From: Flaccisagitta enflata
Lineage: Eukaryota > Chaetognatha > Sagittoidea > Aphragmophora
DNA length: 64,000 nucleotides
Assembly: GCA_965153355.1 (NCBI GenBank)
Contig: OZ231128.1
Coordinates: 17,298,001-17,362,000 of the forward strand
Direction of reading: 5' to 3'
The position numbers and the translations under genes are program-made. Position 1 is the first letter of the stretch. Every line of letters begins with the position of its first letter. Below are positions 37,189 to 47,935 of the stretch, piece after piece. The notes beneath the pieces were generated by a model, which did no database searches, was not told the DNA's origin, and was given only the letters and a program-made list of their open reading frames with translations.

Positions 37189-38524
37189 TTTCAAATAGGC
37201 TCTCCAGGGCCCCTCAATTAGCGGGGGGGGGGGAGAGAGGGGGTGTCACCCCCCTTCTCCACATTCCTGTGTATGAATGAATGTTTATGTCGATGATTGA
37301 ATGCGGAAAATTGCAAAGAAAATATAATTTGTGATAATATAATTCGTGACAAATGATATAGTTGAGGAAAAAAGCGATATGTATCTGAGTGGATGGAATG
37401 ACCAACAATACCATTAAAATACATTTGAGCTTTTTTTAATCTAACTTTCACTCGTCTTGTCATTTTTTCCCAATTTCGATGTTGTTTTAACGATTCAACC
37501 TCAGAGAATACATAAAATAAAAGCATGCAGCGCCGTCACGTCGAAACAATCTATTCTAAAGTCGGTTTAATTGGTTGTTTTTTCTTTTTAAAATCAATTC
37601 TTTACTAACTATCATTCTGATCTGCCGACCAGCAGCTTTCATTGTCTTTAGTGAGCAGTCTCAAAGGTGATCAAGGTCAGATACCAAGAACAAGGAAGAA
37701 GTTGGCCCTTCCCAATTTGGTGGATGGGATGCCTCCTACTCATCTGAGACAATTAATATCACTATGATATTAAAGTCGATTTAGAAAATTCATCCTCTGG
37801 CTAGTTAAAATACTTGCCTGACATGGCTGATGAAAATAGTTCAAAACCAGTGTACCATTTCCTTTCTATTACACTACCGTGACATTTTTTTCTTTTTATC
37901 ATTTAGAAAAAAATTCAAAAAGAAGAAAGAACAATTCTCTCCTTTGACTATTATCCTTAGAGACTAGCCGCTTTTGCTAGCAACAAGTGGTATGAGACAT
38001 TTCCTATGATTTGGACTACATAATGAAAGTGGAAGCGGTGAAAGCGAAATGTCATACCATATGAAAAGCTACCGCTTGAATATTCCTGCCGGATACATAC
38101 AGTCATACACGGCCGATAGAGGTTCTTGACTCTTATGCCTGATCTAGCACATGCAGCACATGCACAGCCATGCCCGCCTTCGCGAACTGTTTTCATTCAA
38201 CTTACATAGTACTGTCACTCCTCATCAATCGTCAACTCATTTTAGTCTTGATCATCATCTTTTTCTTATCGTCGTTTGTGTTTTCTTTTTACCTTCATCA
38301 TCTACATCGTCATCGTCTTCACCGTTTTCATTATCGTCATCATCTTCTTTAGTCCTTTTTGCGATCGTAACAACGTTGGCCTATATGATGGAAGAAAAGG
38401 GATATCCACATTTGATCAAACAGAATCCCTCACTAATCCATATTTTCCTCGACTTACACTCTTAGTGACAAATACCAGGGATATCTCGCTAGAAAATGAA
38501 TGATATATAGAGTAATGAGAAGTG

Positions 38525-38525
<1 letters not shown>
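37189..38525. other. No gene seen
   Basis: G9 run at 37221, then AT-rich unique sequence and a TCATCATC/CGTCATCG-rich stretch near 38240-38345. Confidence 0.5.
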
Positions 38526-38595
<70 letters not shown>

Positions 38596-38642
38596 AGAAA
38601 GAGAGACAGAGAGAGAAAGACAGAGAGAGACAGAGAGAAAGA
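38526..38642. repeat. (GA)n then GAAA/GACAGA
   Basis: About 31 GA units, followed by mixed GAAAGA and GACAGA. Confidence 0.96.
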
Positions 38643-38945
38643 TGGACACACAAACCAATTACATTTCGTTTTTTTTTTTATAGAATATGGTTACCTAATA
38701 ATAAATGAGAAGAATTGGAAGGATTTGATCCCATTGGAGGCAGACTTGGATATGAAACAGAACGATTTTGCTGTAATCTGTGATTGCTAATTGTTTTGAT
38801 AAGAATATGGAGGTAAGGACAAATTTATAGGTGAGATATTTGCGAGGGCACTTTTGTCTGTTGGCTGAACGCATTGTGATTAAGCCCAGCTGCCTGAGAC
38901 CGATAAAAGTTGTATCGTAAACAAACGGTAATGATTTCAGCAAAC

Positions 38946-39210
<265 letters not shown>

Positions 39211-39213
<3 letters not shown>

Positions 39214-39639
39214 CTCGGAGACAGAGTCTCATAGACACAAGATAAGAGACAATGAGAATCTGAGATGTTTTCCAGAGTCATTGTATTGATGAGATGAGGG
39301 ACCACCGTTGTAGGAGAAAAAGGATAATGAGAAAAGAAATTGCCATTTTATGGTTCCAACCGAAGGAGAAGGCACACTCAAACTAGAAGAAAAAAAAAGT
39401 GAAAAAAAAGGAAGTAACGTCAGAAATCTCTTTCTTTTTTCTCTTTCTCTTTTTCTGTTTCTTTTCATGTGCGTCCTCGCGCATCTATACGAAGCTGTTC
39501 CTAACAGTCTCTCTGTCAGTTTGTCAGTTTGTCTTTTGGTCTGTCTATTGATCTATCTGTCTGCCTGTCGGTGAGGCAAACGATTTAAATCACATCATCC
39601 GAGGCTCTTTCACTAAAAGAGCAGCACCAATATAATCTT
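39211..39639. other. No gene seen
   Basis: Mixed sequence with a GTCTGTC-like stretch near 39510-39565. Confidence 0.5.
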
Positions 39640-39760
39640 TCATTCATTCATTCATTCATTCATTCATTCATTCATTCATTCATTCATTCATTCATTCATT
39701 CATTCATTCATTCATTCATTCATTCATTCATTCATTCAATCAATCATTCACTCATTCATC
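39640..39760. repeat. (ATTC)n tetranucleotide repeat
   Basis: About 25 clean units, then degenerate CATTCATC/GATC words. Confidence 0.96.
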
Positions 39761-39928
39761 CATTGATCTATCCATTGATCTATAGATTCATAAATTCGTT
39801 CATTTATCAACAACCATCATTCTGAAAAAAAGACGTTCGTCCACTTGAAACGTTCATTCTAAAAATATGTTCGTTCATTTATTCTTAATCAGCGAACCGC
39901 ACATGATTGCCATCACTTGTCCTTGTTT

Positions 39929-40465
39929 TTGGGCAGCGGCCCCGAAGGGGTAAATGACCTATGCTTTCACACATATGGGGAATTTTCTCCTTCTCCTCCC
40001 TCTCCTTCTCCTTCTCCTTCTCCTTCTCCATCCCTCCCAAATCCCAACCTAAAGGCCCAAATCCCAGCCTTGAGGCTCAAATCCCACCCTTGAGACCTAA
40101 ATCTATGCCTTGATGCCCAAATTCCACCCTCAAGGCCAAAATCCTAGCCTTGAGGCCAAATTCCACCCTCAATGCCCAAATCCCAGGCTTGAGGCCCAAA
40201 ATCCCACCCTTGAGGCCCAAATCTCATCCTGAGGCTTAAATCCAAGCCTCGAGGCCCAAATTTCATTCTTGAGGCCCAACTCTTAACCAAATCCGATCCT
40301 CGAGGAGGAGGAGGAGGAGGAGGAGAAGGACAAAATTCCCCACATGTGTGAAAGCATAGGTCATCGACCCGTTTGGGGCTGCTGTCCTGCTCCCCCTCAA
40401 CATCAAGCACAATCTACCTAGGCAGGGCACGGGTACCGCTGACCATCTAACGCTTTTGCGACTAT
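39929..40465 (+). mobile_element. Type B element, complete
   Basis: TTGGGCAGCGGCCCCGAAGG, ACCTATGCTTTCACACATAT, CTCCTTCTCC tract, about 12 units of GGCCCAAATCCCAGCCTTGA type, (GAG)n, then its inverse end: CACATGTGTGAAAGCATAGG, TCATCGACCCGTTTGGGGCT, finishing ACGCTTTTGCGACTAT. The two ends form an inverted repeat of about 40 bases. Confidence 0.82.
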
Positions 40466-40471
40466 CATGCT

Positions 40472-40660
40472 CTTAGTCACATGCATGTGACTCTTAAACC
40501 CGCTGAGTCTTTCGCCAAGTTGGGTGATTGATTGGTCAGTTGTCATCTTTAACGTAGATTCTGCATTGCTGCCCCTGCCTAAATTCCTGATTAGCCTATT
40601 CGATCGCTGCTCCAGCTCACCTGCACGCGACTTGAGTAAACGTGTATCCAAACTCTCATT
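40472..40660 (+). mobile_element. Hairpin-ended short element with perfect 9-bp stem
   Basis: AGTCACATGCATGTGACT followed by CTTAAACCCGC, a short core with TTGATTGGTCAG, CTGCCCCTGCCTAAATTCCT, CACCTGCACGCGACTTGAGT and GTGTATCCA. It joins type B on its left and type A on its right. Confidence 0.75.
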
Positions 40661-40672
40661 CTCACTTTTTGG

Positions 40673-41215
40673 GCAGCGGCCCCGAAGGGGACGAAGTCCT
40701 GTAGAACACAGGGGGACTTTCATTTGTCCGTTCGTTCGTCCATTCGTCTGTTCCCCCCAGGCCCTCTCAAGCCTGAAATCTGCCCTCTCAGGCCTGAAAT
40801 CTACCATCCCAGACCGAAAATCTGCCCTCTCCAGCCTGAAATCTGCTCTCTCAGGCCTTGGATCTGTCCGCTCTGGTCTGAAATCTGCCCTCTCAGGCCT
40901 GAAATTTGTCCTCTCAGGCCTGAAATTTGTCCTCTCAAGCTCTGCTCTCACAGATTCAAGGCCTGAGAGGGCAGATTTAAGGTCTGAGAGGGCAGATTTC
41001 ATGCCTAAAAGAGCCTGGGGGTATGGAGGGATGGATGGACGGATGGACTGATGGACGGACGGATGGACTGATGGACGGACGGATGAACGAAAGTCCCCTT
41101 TGTGTTCTACAGGACTTCGTCCTCTTCAGGGCCGCTGCCCTGCTTTCTCTCAATCCATTTCTAAATCATGCAAAGCAGGGCAACGGGTATCGCTGACCAC
41201 ATATTGCCCTTGGGC
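40673..41215. mobile_element. Type A foldback element, complete
   Basis: TTGGGCAGCGGCCCCGAAGG, ACGAAGTCCTGTAGAACACA, a TCGTCCATTCGTC stretch, left arm of CTCTCAGGCCTGAAATCTGC units, then the same unit reversed (GGCCTGAGAGGGCAGATTTA) from 40962. Next come GGATGGACGGATGG, the right end GTGTTCTACAGGACTTCGTC, GGGCCGCTGCCC, and GCTGACCACATATTGCCCTT. Mirror symmetry is nearly complete. Confidence 0.85.
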
Positions 41216-41435
41216 TGATGACCCATGCTATCACACATATGGGATATTTTCTTCTCCTCCTTCTTCTCCTACTTCTTCTCCTCAATCCCCCACAGCCTCG
41301 AGGCTCCAAACCAAGCCTCGAGGCCCCAATCTTAGCATCAAGGTCCTAATCCTGGTCTTGAGGCTCCAATCCAAGCCTCGAGGCTCAAATCACAGCCTTG
41401 AGGCTCCAATATCAGCGCTAAGGCTCCAATCCCAG

Positions 41436-42628
41436 CACCCCCCTCTACATAGCCCCCAAAAGAAAAACCAAAAAACCGTTTCTGGGGACCCCCAGAACTA
41501 TCATGTAGGATGTCTTGGCTACCTAAAACAACATCAGACTAAATCATTTGAATGCAAAATTTAGATAAAAGTCATTTTTTTTTGCAAAAATCAAGCATTT
41601 TTTAGCATATTTGGCACTTTTTCTGTTCACTTAGCTTCCAAAACTTTAGAAAATATCTGAAAAGTGTAGGGATACCTATTATACAACTGCTTTTACCATT
41701 TCAAGCTAGTTTTGGTTAATATTTTAAAGATTAGAGCAAAAAAATAGCAAAAAAACAGCAAATTAAGCTCTTTTTTAGCATTTTTTCTGTCTAAAGTTGT
41801 TCTAGCTACTCAAAAAAGCCTGTAAACTATAAAAAGTGTGTGGGAACAGTTGGACTGCATGTAGTTTCGACTTTTTTAGCAATTTTAATGAAATATCTAT
41901 CACTTAAAAGTTTAAAAAATGACTTAGAAACGGTAAATTTAGGCCTTTTTAGGTGTGACAAAGCACCTCTATAACTGGCTGTGTCCGTTGGTTGGTCTGT
42001 CGGTTGGTTGGTAACGCATTCCTTCGACAAACCACATGTCGCACGTTATTGGCCTACTTGGCCTTGTTTTTATCCTTGTTTTTAATTTAATCATGATGAA
42101 GCTTGAAAATATTCAAAAAAGCCTGAATTTACGGTTTCCAAGTCATTTTTTAAACTTTTAAGTGATAGATATTTCATTAAAATTGCTAAAAAAGTCAAAA
42201 CTACATGTAGTCCAACTGTTTCCACACACTTTTTATAGTTTACAGGCTTTTTGAAATAGCTAGAACAATTTTAAGGCAGCAAAATATTAAAAAACAGCTT
42301 AATTTGCTGGTTTTTTGCTATTTTTGTGCTCTTATCTTTAAAATATTAACCAAAACTAGCTCGAAATGGTAAAAGCAGTTGTATATTAGGTATCCCTACA
42401 CTTTTCAGGTATTTTCTAAAGTTTTGGAAGCTATGTGAACAGAAAAAATGCCAAATATGCTAAAAAATACTTGATTTTTGCAAAAAAAATGACTTTTATC
42501 TAAATTTTGCATTCAAATGATTTAGTCTGATGTTGTTTTAGGTAGCCAAGACATCCTAGATGATAGTTCTTAGGGTCCCCAGAAACGGTTTTTTGGTTTT
42601 TCTTTTGGGGGCTATGTAGAGGGGGGTG
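41436..42628. mobile_element. 1193-bp near-perfect palindromic element with CCAG target duplication
   Basis: It begins CACCCCCCTCTACATAGCCC and ends with the exact inverse. The arms of about 510 bp match closely throughout. CCAG at 41432-41435 is repeated at 42629-42632, and the minisatellite unit it interrupts (AATCCCAGCCTC) is restored if one is removed. Ends starting CAC with 3-4-bp duplications are seen in the CACTA-Mirage-Chapaev group, but without a transposase this is only a hint. A hairpin-ended short element occupies the centre. Confidence 0.88.
41946..42072 (+). mobile_element. Hairpin-ended short element (AGGTGC subfamily) at palindrome centre
   Basis: TTTTTAGGTGTGACAAAGCA, CCTCTATAACTGGCTGTGTC, core GTTGGTTGGTCTGTCGG, end TTGGCCTACTTGGCCTTGTT. 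It lies between the two palindrome arms, inserted at a T run. Confidence 0.82.
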
Positions 42629-42966
42629 CCAGCCTCAAGGCTCCAATTCTAGCTTTGAGGCACCCATCCCAACATTGAATCCCCAATCTTAGCATTAAAG
42701 CTCCAATCCCAGCCTCGGGGCGCCAATTCCAGCCTTGAGGCTAGGACCTTAGCCCTGAGGCTCCAACCCCAGCTAAGAGGCTCCAATCCAAGCCTGATGG
42801 CTTCACTCTAGCCTCATGGCTCAAATCCCAGCCTCAATGCTTAAATCTTAGCCCAGCATAGGTCATCAACTGCTTCGGGGACACTGCCCCAATCACCTTC
42901 ACATCTCACATACACTAACTTAGGGGCAATGAGCACCGTTGACCATCTGACGCTTTTGCGTTTTTT

Positions 42967-43341
42967 GTTTCACTTGTAAAGATAATTGCAACTAGTACTG
43001 AGCCCCATCAGAGAAAAACTGTCGTAAATTCTTGGAGACGACATTAATAAAGAAGTGGCACCCAGTTACAAGGCTCAAACTTTATCAGTCATTAAGAATT
43101 AAGCTTCCCTAGCTTTGAGAAAAGTATGAATATTTGCGCAAATTAATGCTGAGACATTTTCAACATTCCTGTTCCAAAATACAACATAAGAAGGGAAAGT
43201 ATTTTACAACGGAAATGGGGCTAAATTTTGCTAAAAATTTACAACAGAAAAAGCGAGATGCCATAGATTTATATGATCACGCGCGATTTGATTCTCATTA
43301 TTTCCTTTGTTATGCATTTCACCGTTATCGAAGCTCAATCC
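42967..43341. other. No gene seen
   Basis: AT-rich. A 173-codon frame from 43134 runs into the short element at 43447 and has no recognised domain. Confidence 0.5.
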
Positions 43342-43727
43342 ATTTGGGTTCTTCACATAGCAAAAGTTGGTTAATTCTTTTTTGTAACAAAACTATACAA
43401 GATTTTGTCAATTTCTACATTTCTGTAAGAAGTGTACGGCTAAAACAACAAGGCCGGATACACGGCCAATACCAGTTGCGGATGGGTGGGCAGGGGCGGA
43501 AATGCGCGTTTTCACACTTTTTAACTCGTGTTCACGGACAGACCGACGGACAGACCGACGGACGGACCAACAAAGGCTCTTATAGAGTTGCGTGTTGGCA
43601 ACTAAAAACAGAAGATGAAAAAATTTTGAAAAAAAGAAAACGGTCATATTCATGATTTCTAATCCTCTATATAACCTAAGTAGGGTAAAGGTATACTCCA
43701 AACTTTTGCTATGTGAAGCACCCAATC
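43342..43727. mobile_element. Inverted-repeat element carrying a short element
   Basis: TTGGGTTCTTCACATAGCAA at 43343 is the near-inverse of TTGCTATGTGAAGCACCCAA at 43708. The ~29-bp arms flank about 330 bases that include the short element at 43447-43608. Confidence 0.6.
43447..43608 (-). mobile_element. Hairpin-ended short element (AGTTGC subfamily), complete, reverse
   Basis: AACAAGGCCGGATACACGGC, AGTTGCGGATGGGTGGGCAG, core GACAGACCGACGGACGGACC, CTCTTATAGAG and hairpin GTTGCGTGTTGGCAACTAAA. About 160 bp. Confidence 0.88.
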
Positions 43728-43809
43728 ATTCCATTCTTTGGGCAATAATCTCTCTGGCGAGCCCTCTTTGCTACTTGGTGGCAGCGGGTTGATTTAAACC
43801 CACGTCTCC

Positions 43810-45204
43810 TCATACCATTTCACTCAATAGTTCCGCGCTATGATACGCTTTTTCGTGTTGGCGCAAATATCCTGATAATTTAAAACTTTCATCGCAAAAT
43901 TTACACGAGAGCCGTTGTTCCCCATGGATCAATTTGTGCCTGGACAATACTACGGCCGATCGATAACATTGTCCACAGTCATCGCACTTAAAATCTCGCC
44001 TTCCATTGTCGTCATGAACGAGCTCGTGTTTCTTTAGTTGAAATGGCCAATGATATCTTTCACCGCATATCTCACAAACATGCGCCTTCCCGCCACCATG
44101 AACTATTCTTTCGTGCCTTTTCAGCGTCCTCGGAGTCGCAAAATGTTTGTGACATTTTTGGCATTCTTGGGCTTTTTCTTCGCCTCTTGAATGAATTCGT
44201 TCGTGTTGTCTCAGATTACTGATGAGAAGGAATGATTTTCCACATGTCTCACATACATGTGACTTGGTCTCACTGTGTGTCCGCTGATGTCGTTTGAGAT
44301 AACTTTTACAACCGAATTTTTTTCCACAAGTGCTACACTGATGACTTTCGTTTTTGTGGATCAAAATATGCTGACCTAGATTAGATTTGTCGGTGAATTT
44401 CTTTCCACAATCGTCGCACGCAAAGAGCTTTACTTTTCCATGTCTCTTCTTGTGAAGATCCAGAAGATTCGCTGTTCCGAAGGCTTTGCCGCACTCGTCA
44501 CAAGCGTGTGTTTTCAATCCGCCATGTACCCTCTTTGAGTGACTCTGCAAATTCTCTTCCGTCAGAAAGAGTTTTCCGCACTTTTTACAAGCATTGTTTT
44601 TGTCTCCGATGTGACTTTTTAAGTGTCGCATCAATTTACTTTTCTGGCCGAAGCTCCCGCCACACAAATCGCATACATGAGGTCTCTCCCCAGTATGGGT
44701 CTTTTTGTGCGTTACAAGGCCACTTAAACCGAGAAAAATTGCTCCACAAATTTCACACTCGTACGTTTTCTCTCCAATATGTAACTTTTTGTGCAGTTTG
44801 AATCCAATAAGAGTTTTAAATCCTTTCCCGCATTTTGTACAAGTGAAAAGATGGATGTCCTCATGAGTTATTTCGTGACTTTTCAATTTAAAAACAGTCA
44901 GAAAAGATTTGCCACATTTTTTGCATTCATGTGGCTTTTCTTCATTGTGGATTATCTCATGTTTATAAAGATGAACGGCTAATTTGAACTGTTTTCCACA
45001 AATTTTGCACTCGTGAGGTAGGTTCACTTTGTGTAGGGTTTCATGTTTTGTGAAGGAGTTTTTCTGAGAGAATTGCTTTGCACATATTTTGCATTCATAT
45101 TGCATTGCTTCACTGTGACATATTTGATGCTTTTTCAGGCATCTCCTTTGAGCAAATTCCTTACCGCATGTATCGCACTTGTGTAAGGTTTCCTTAATCG
45201 TCAT
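43810..45204 (-). CDS. C2H2 zinc-finger protein, 16 fingers, single exon
   Basis: 464 residues from the ATG at 45204. The frame stays open for 11 codons upstream, to a TAA, with no other ATG. A at -3 supports this start. Sixteen consecutive C2H2 fingers fill residues about 10-457. They run from CDTCGKEFAQRRCLKKHQIC through CKFCDESFKLSGYLRQHEKA, all with the CX2C...HX3-4H ligands intact; fingers 8, 13 and 16 have HX4H. Linkers are mostly non-canonical; only one is TGERP and two are close (IGEK, IGDK). No KRAB, SCAN, BTB or ZAD domain is visible, and there is no extra N-terminal region, so either this is a finger-only protein or an upstream exon is missing. Such proteins usually bind DNA in the nucleus; the target is unknown. 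No stop or frameshift interrupts the array. It is the only long undisturbed coding region in the window. Confidence 0.95.
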   Translation of the reverse strand: MTIKETLHKCDTCGKEFAQRRCLKKHQICHSEAMQYECKICAKQFSQKNSFTKHETLHKVNLPHECKICGKQFKLAVHLYKHEIIHNEEKPHECKKCGKSFLTVFKLKSHEITHEDIHLFTCTKCGKGFKTLIGFKLHKKLHIGEKTYECEICGAIFLGLSGLVTHKKTHTGERPHVCDLCGGSFGQKSKLMRHLKSHIGDKNNACKKCGKLFLTEENLQSHSKRVHGGLKTHACDECGKAFGTANLLDLHKKRHGKVKLFACDDCGKKFTDKSNLGQHILIHKNESHQCSTCGKKFGCKSYLKRHQRTHSETKSHVCETCGKSFLLISNLRQHERIHSRGEEKAQECQKCHKHFATPRTLKRHERIVHGGGKAHVCEICGERYHWPFQLKKHELVHDDNGRRDFKCDDCGQCYRSAVVLSRHKLIHGEQRLSCKFCDESFKLSGYLRQHEKAYHSAELLSEMV

Positions 45205-45583
45205 TATTGACCAATGATAGGGTGAGGGAGTAGACAATTTGATTTAAAGTTGATAAACAATTTGCCTTCTCTTGTTTTCGTTTTATTTTTTTTTCTTTCT
45301 TTATCATAAGGTCCTTTGGTCCAAATCGTTGTTTTGCTTGTCCATAAATTCTTATTCAGCTGGTTGACAAAGTGTAGAGGTGAGGATGATTTAATAGGAT
45401 TTACTGGAAGGACTAAAACGATCGAAGTTTTCTTTTTCATACTTTTACAATGAGGATGAGGATGCGGGAAACGGGATTGAGGGAGTCTCGCCGCTAATCA
45501 GGAATTGGTTTTGACCATGCGCCAAAATTAGTGCTGGATACACCGAAACCAGAGTGTCAACCTGAGTGCTCTCACAAAGGAGT

Positions 45584-45586
<3 letters not shown>
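45205..45586 (-). other. Upstream flank of the zinc-finger gene
   Basis: No TATA box or clear initiator was recognised. T/A-rich near 45280-45300. Confidence 0.3.

Positions 45587-45632
<46 letters not shown>
45587..45632. repeat. (GA)n microsatellite
   Basis: About 23 units, about 380 bases upstream of the zinc-finger start. Confidence 0.96.
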
Positions 45633-45636
<4 letters not shown>

Positions 45637-45859
45637 GAATAATATCAAAATTTGCCCGAATTTTCGACGGCCCATGCCGTCTTTATCGAGGGAAATCACC
45701 TACAATGCAGAAATACAAATTGTCATTTTTCATATCAAACGAACTCATTTTTCATCTCAATTTCAAACTTTTTCTCTTTTTTTTCCAAATATTTCACCTT
45801 CTGTAGTCTTTTTGTTTGTAAGATGGACCAATCGCGTTAGAGTCAAAACTTAGACTGCA

Positions 45860-45998
45860 TTTTTAGTTGCGGACACGCAACTCTATAAGAGCCTTTGTCC
45901 GTCCGTCCGTCCGTCCGTTGGTGTCAACGAGTCAAAAAGTGGAAAAACGCCCCTGCCCACCGGTCCGCAACTGATGGCCGTGTATCCGGCCTTGTTTT
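45860..45998 (+). mobile_element. Hairpin-ended short element (AGTTGCG subfamily), compact reference copy
   Basis: TTTTAGTTGCGGACACGCAA then CTCTATAAGAGCCTTTGTCC, four GTCC units, TTGGTGTCAACGAGTCAAAA, GCCCCTGCCCACC and GTGTATCCGGCCTTGTTTT. The 7-bp stem AGTTGCG/CGCAACT is perfect. Only 139 bp. Confidence 0.9.
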
Positions 45999-46066
45999 GC
46001 AACATTCCCCTGGGTGTATAGTTTGATTAATTAAAAAAAACCCAGGTTCAGGCCTTTACTTTCTTT

Positions 46067-46293
<227 letters not shown>

Positions 46294-46412
46294 CCAAGAC
46301 GGAATTTGTTTCGGTTGCAGTTGTGGTCATGTCAGATCTGCTGATCTGTAGCTTTGGCACAACTCCGCAAAATCTTGTCAAGGAGGAGGACACTCAAGGC
46401 CGAATCCTCATT

Positions 46413-46750
46413 TAACAAGCCCGACCGGACAACGATGCGTCCGGGCTGTGTCTCAGCGTGTATTGATCATGTGACATATGTATGGAGAGACAGATGGACA
46501 AACAGACGGGGGAAACACTCTCAAAACATGTCGGTTGATCATTTGTTTCAGTGTAGGATCTTACCGTGGCCAAAAACAGCCGGGAAACGCGGTTTTTGCA
46601 CAGGCGTAACGGACCGACAGACCGACGGACGGACGGACGGACGGACGGACGGACGGACGGACGGACGGACGGACCGACCGACCGACGGACGGACGGACGG
46701 ACGGACAGACCCTCTTATAGAGATGCGTTCCTGACGGACGCATCTAAAAA
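46413..46750 (-). mobile_element. Hairpin-ended element (AGATGCGT subfamily), reverse
   Basis: AACAAGCCCGACCGGACAAC, CAGCGTGTATTGATCATGTG, TGGCCAAAAACAGCCGGGAA, GTTTTTGCACAGGCGTAACG, (GGAC)n core (46612-46707), CTCTTATAGAG, and end hairpin ATGCGTTCCTGACGGACGCA. Same architecture as 18657-19174, with a core about one-third as long. Confidence 0.9.
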
Positions 46751-47221
46751 TGAGGGCAGTAAGCTCCCTAACCACTCAAGGCAGAATCGAATTTGAGTGG
46801 TTTTGAAACCTAACTGCCCCTTCTAACTAGAGTGGTTCTTAGATTAACTTCAAAAACAAAGCTTTCTTGGGCTTAATTTTGACCTAATTTGCATCGCACT
46901 TGATTCTTTTTATATGATCTCTTTACGCAATCTATAATTATGAATTTTTGAATATCCTAAGAAAAAAATTCCTCAAAAATGATGTTATTTATTTTTTCAA
47001 ATAATCATCATTTTTTGTTAAACTCTGAAATTATTAAACCAGGAAATTACAGATGTAGATTTTATTTCATTCTTAGATAATGCTTTATAATGAATTGTTT
47101 TGTTTTTTATAGAATTTCAATATTTCTTTATTTACAATTGGTATAAAAGTGGTCTTAAAAAGAGGTGAAACTCATCAGTGAAAATGAATTTGAAATTAAA
47201 GGAAAAAAGAATAAATCCTTC
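46751..47221. other. No gene seen
   Basis: AT-rich unique sequence. Confidence 0.5.
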
Positions 47222-47935
47222 TTTTTGGGCAGCGGCCCCAAAGGGGACGAAGTCCTGTAGAACACTTTCGTTTGTCCGTTCGTCCATTCGTTCGTCCATC
47301 CCCCCCCCTCATTAGGCCTCAAATCTGGCCTCTCGGGCCTCAAGTCTTGCCTCTCAGGCCTTAAAACAAGCCTCTCAGGCCTCAAATCCAGCCGCTCAGG
47401 CCTCAAATCCAGCCTCTCAGGCCTCAAATCCAGCCTTTCAGGCCTCAAATCTGACCTCTCAGGCCTCAAATCCAACCTCTCAGGCCTCAAACCTGGCCTC
47501 TCAAGCCTTATATTGGGCCTCTCAGGCTTCAAATCCAAATTCTCAGGCCTCAGACTTGGCCTCTCAGGCCTCAAATTAGGCCTCTCAGGCCTCAAATCAG
47601 CCAACTAAACTTCAGGCTTCTAATTAGGGCTTTGACCTTTCAAGCCTTAAACCAGTTGTCTCAAGCCTCAAGTCAGCCCTCTCAAGCTTCCAATTGGCAT
47701 TCTCAGGCCTTACATCAGCCTTCTCAGACCTCAGTCTAGGCTCTTAAAAGCTTTCTGTCAGCCCTCTTTAGCATCTCATCTCTTCTTCAGGCAGGACAAA
47801 CAAAAGTCCCCCTGTGTTCTACAGGACTTTGTCCCCTTTTGGGCCGCTGCCCTGCTTCCCCTCACTCCAATTCACAATCACTCAAAGCAGTGCAACAGGT
47901 ATCGCTGACCACATATTGCCCTTGGGCGACCTTTT
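47222..47935 (+). mobile_element. Type A element, one-directional arm
   Basis: TTTGGGCAGCGGCCCCAAAG, ACGAAGTCCTGTAGAACAC, TCGTCCATTCGTTCGTCC, about 20 units of CTCTCAGGCCTCAAATC type in one direction, then CCCCTGTGTTCTACAGGACT, GGGCCGCTGCCC and CTGACCACATATTGCCCTTG. The ends are an inverted repeat of more than 50 bases; the inner units do not reverse. Confidence 0.82.

Larger units (their letters stand above)
41215..42966 (+). mobile_element. Type B element split by a palindromic insertion
   Basis: Units like GAGGCTCCAATCCAAGCCTC lie on both sides of the insertion at 41436-42628. The ends are GATGACCCATGCTATCACAC and TGACCATCTGACGCTTTTGC. Confidence 0.75.

Noticed and set aside
43134-43655. 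173-codon frame upstream of the zinc-finger gene
   Set aside because: Its second half is the short element at 43447-43608 read through, and the first half has no recognised domain.
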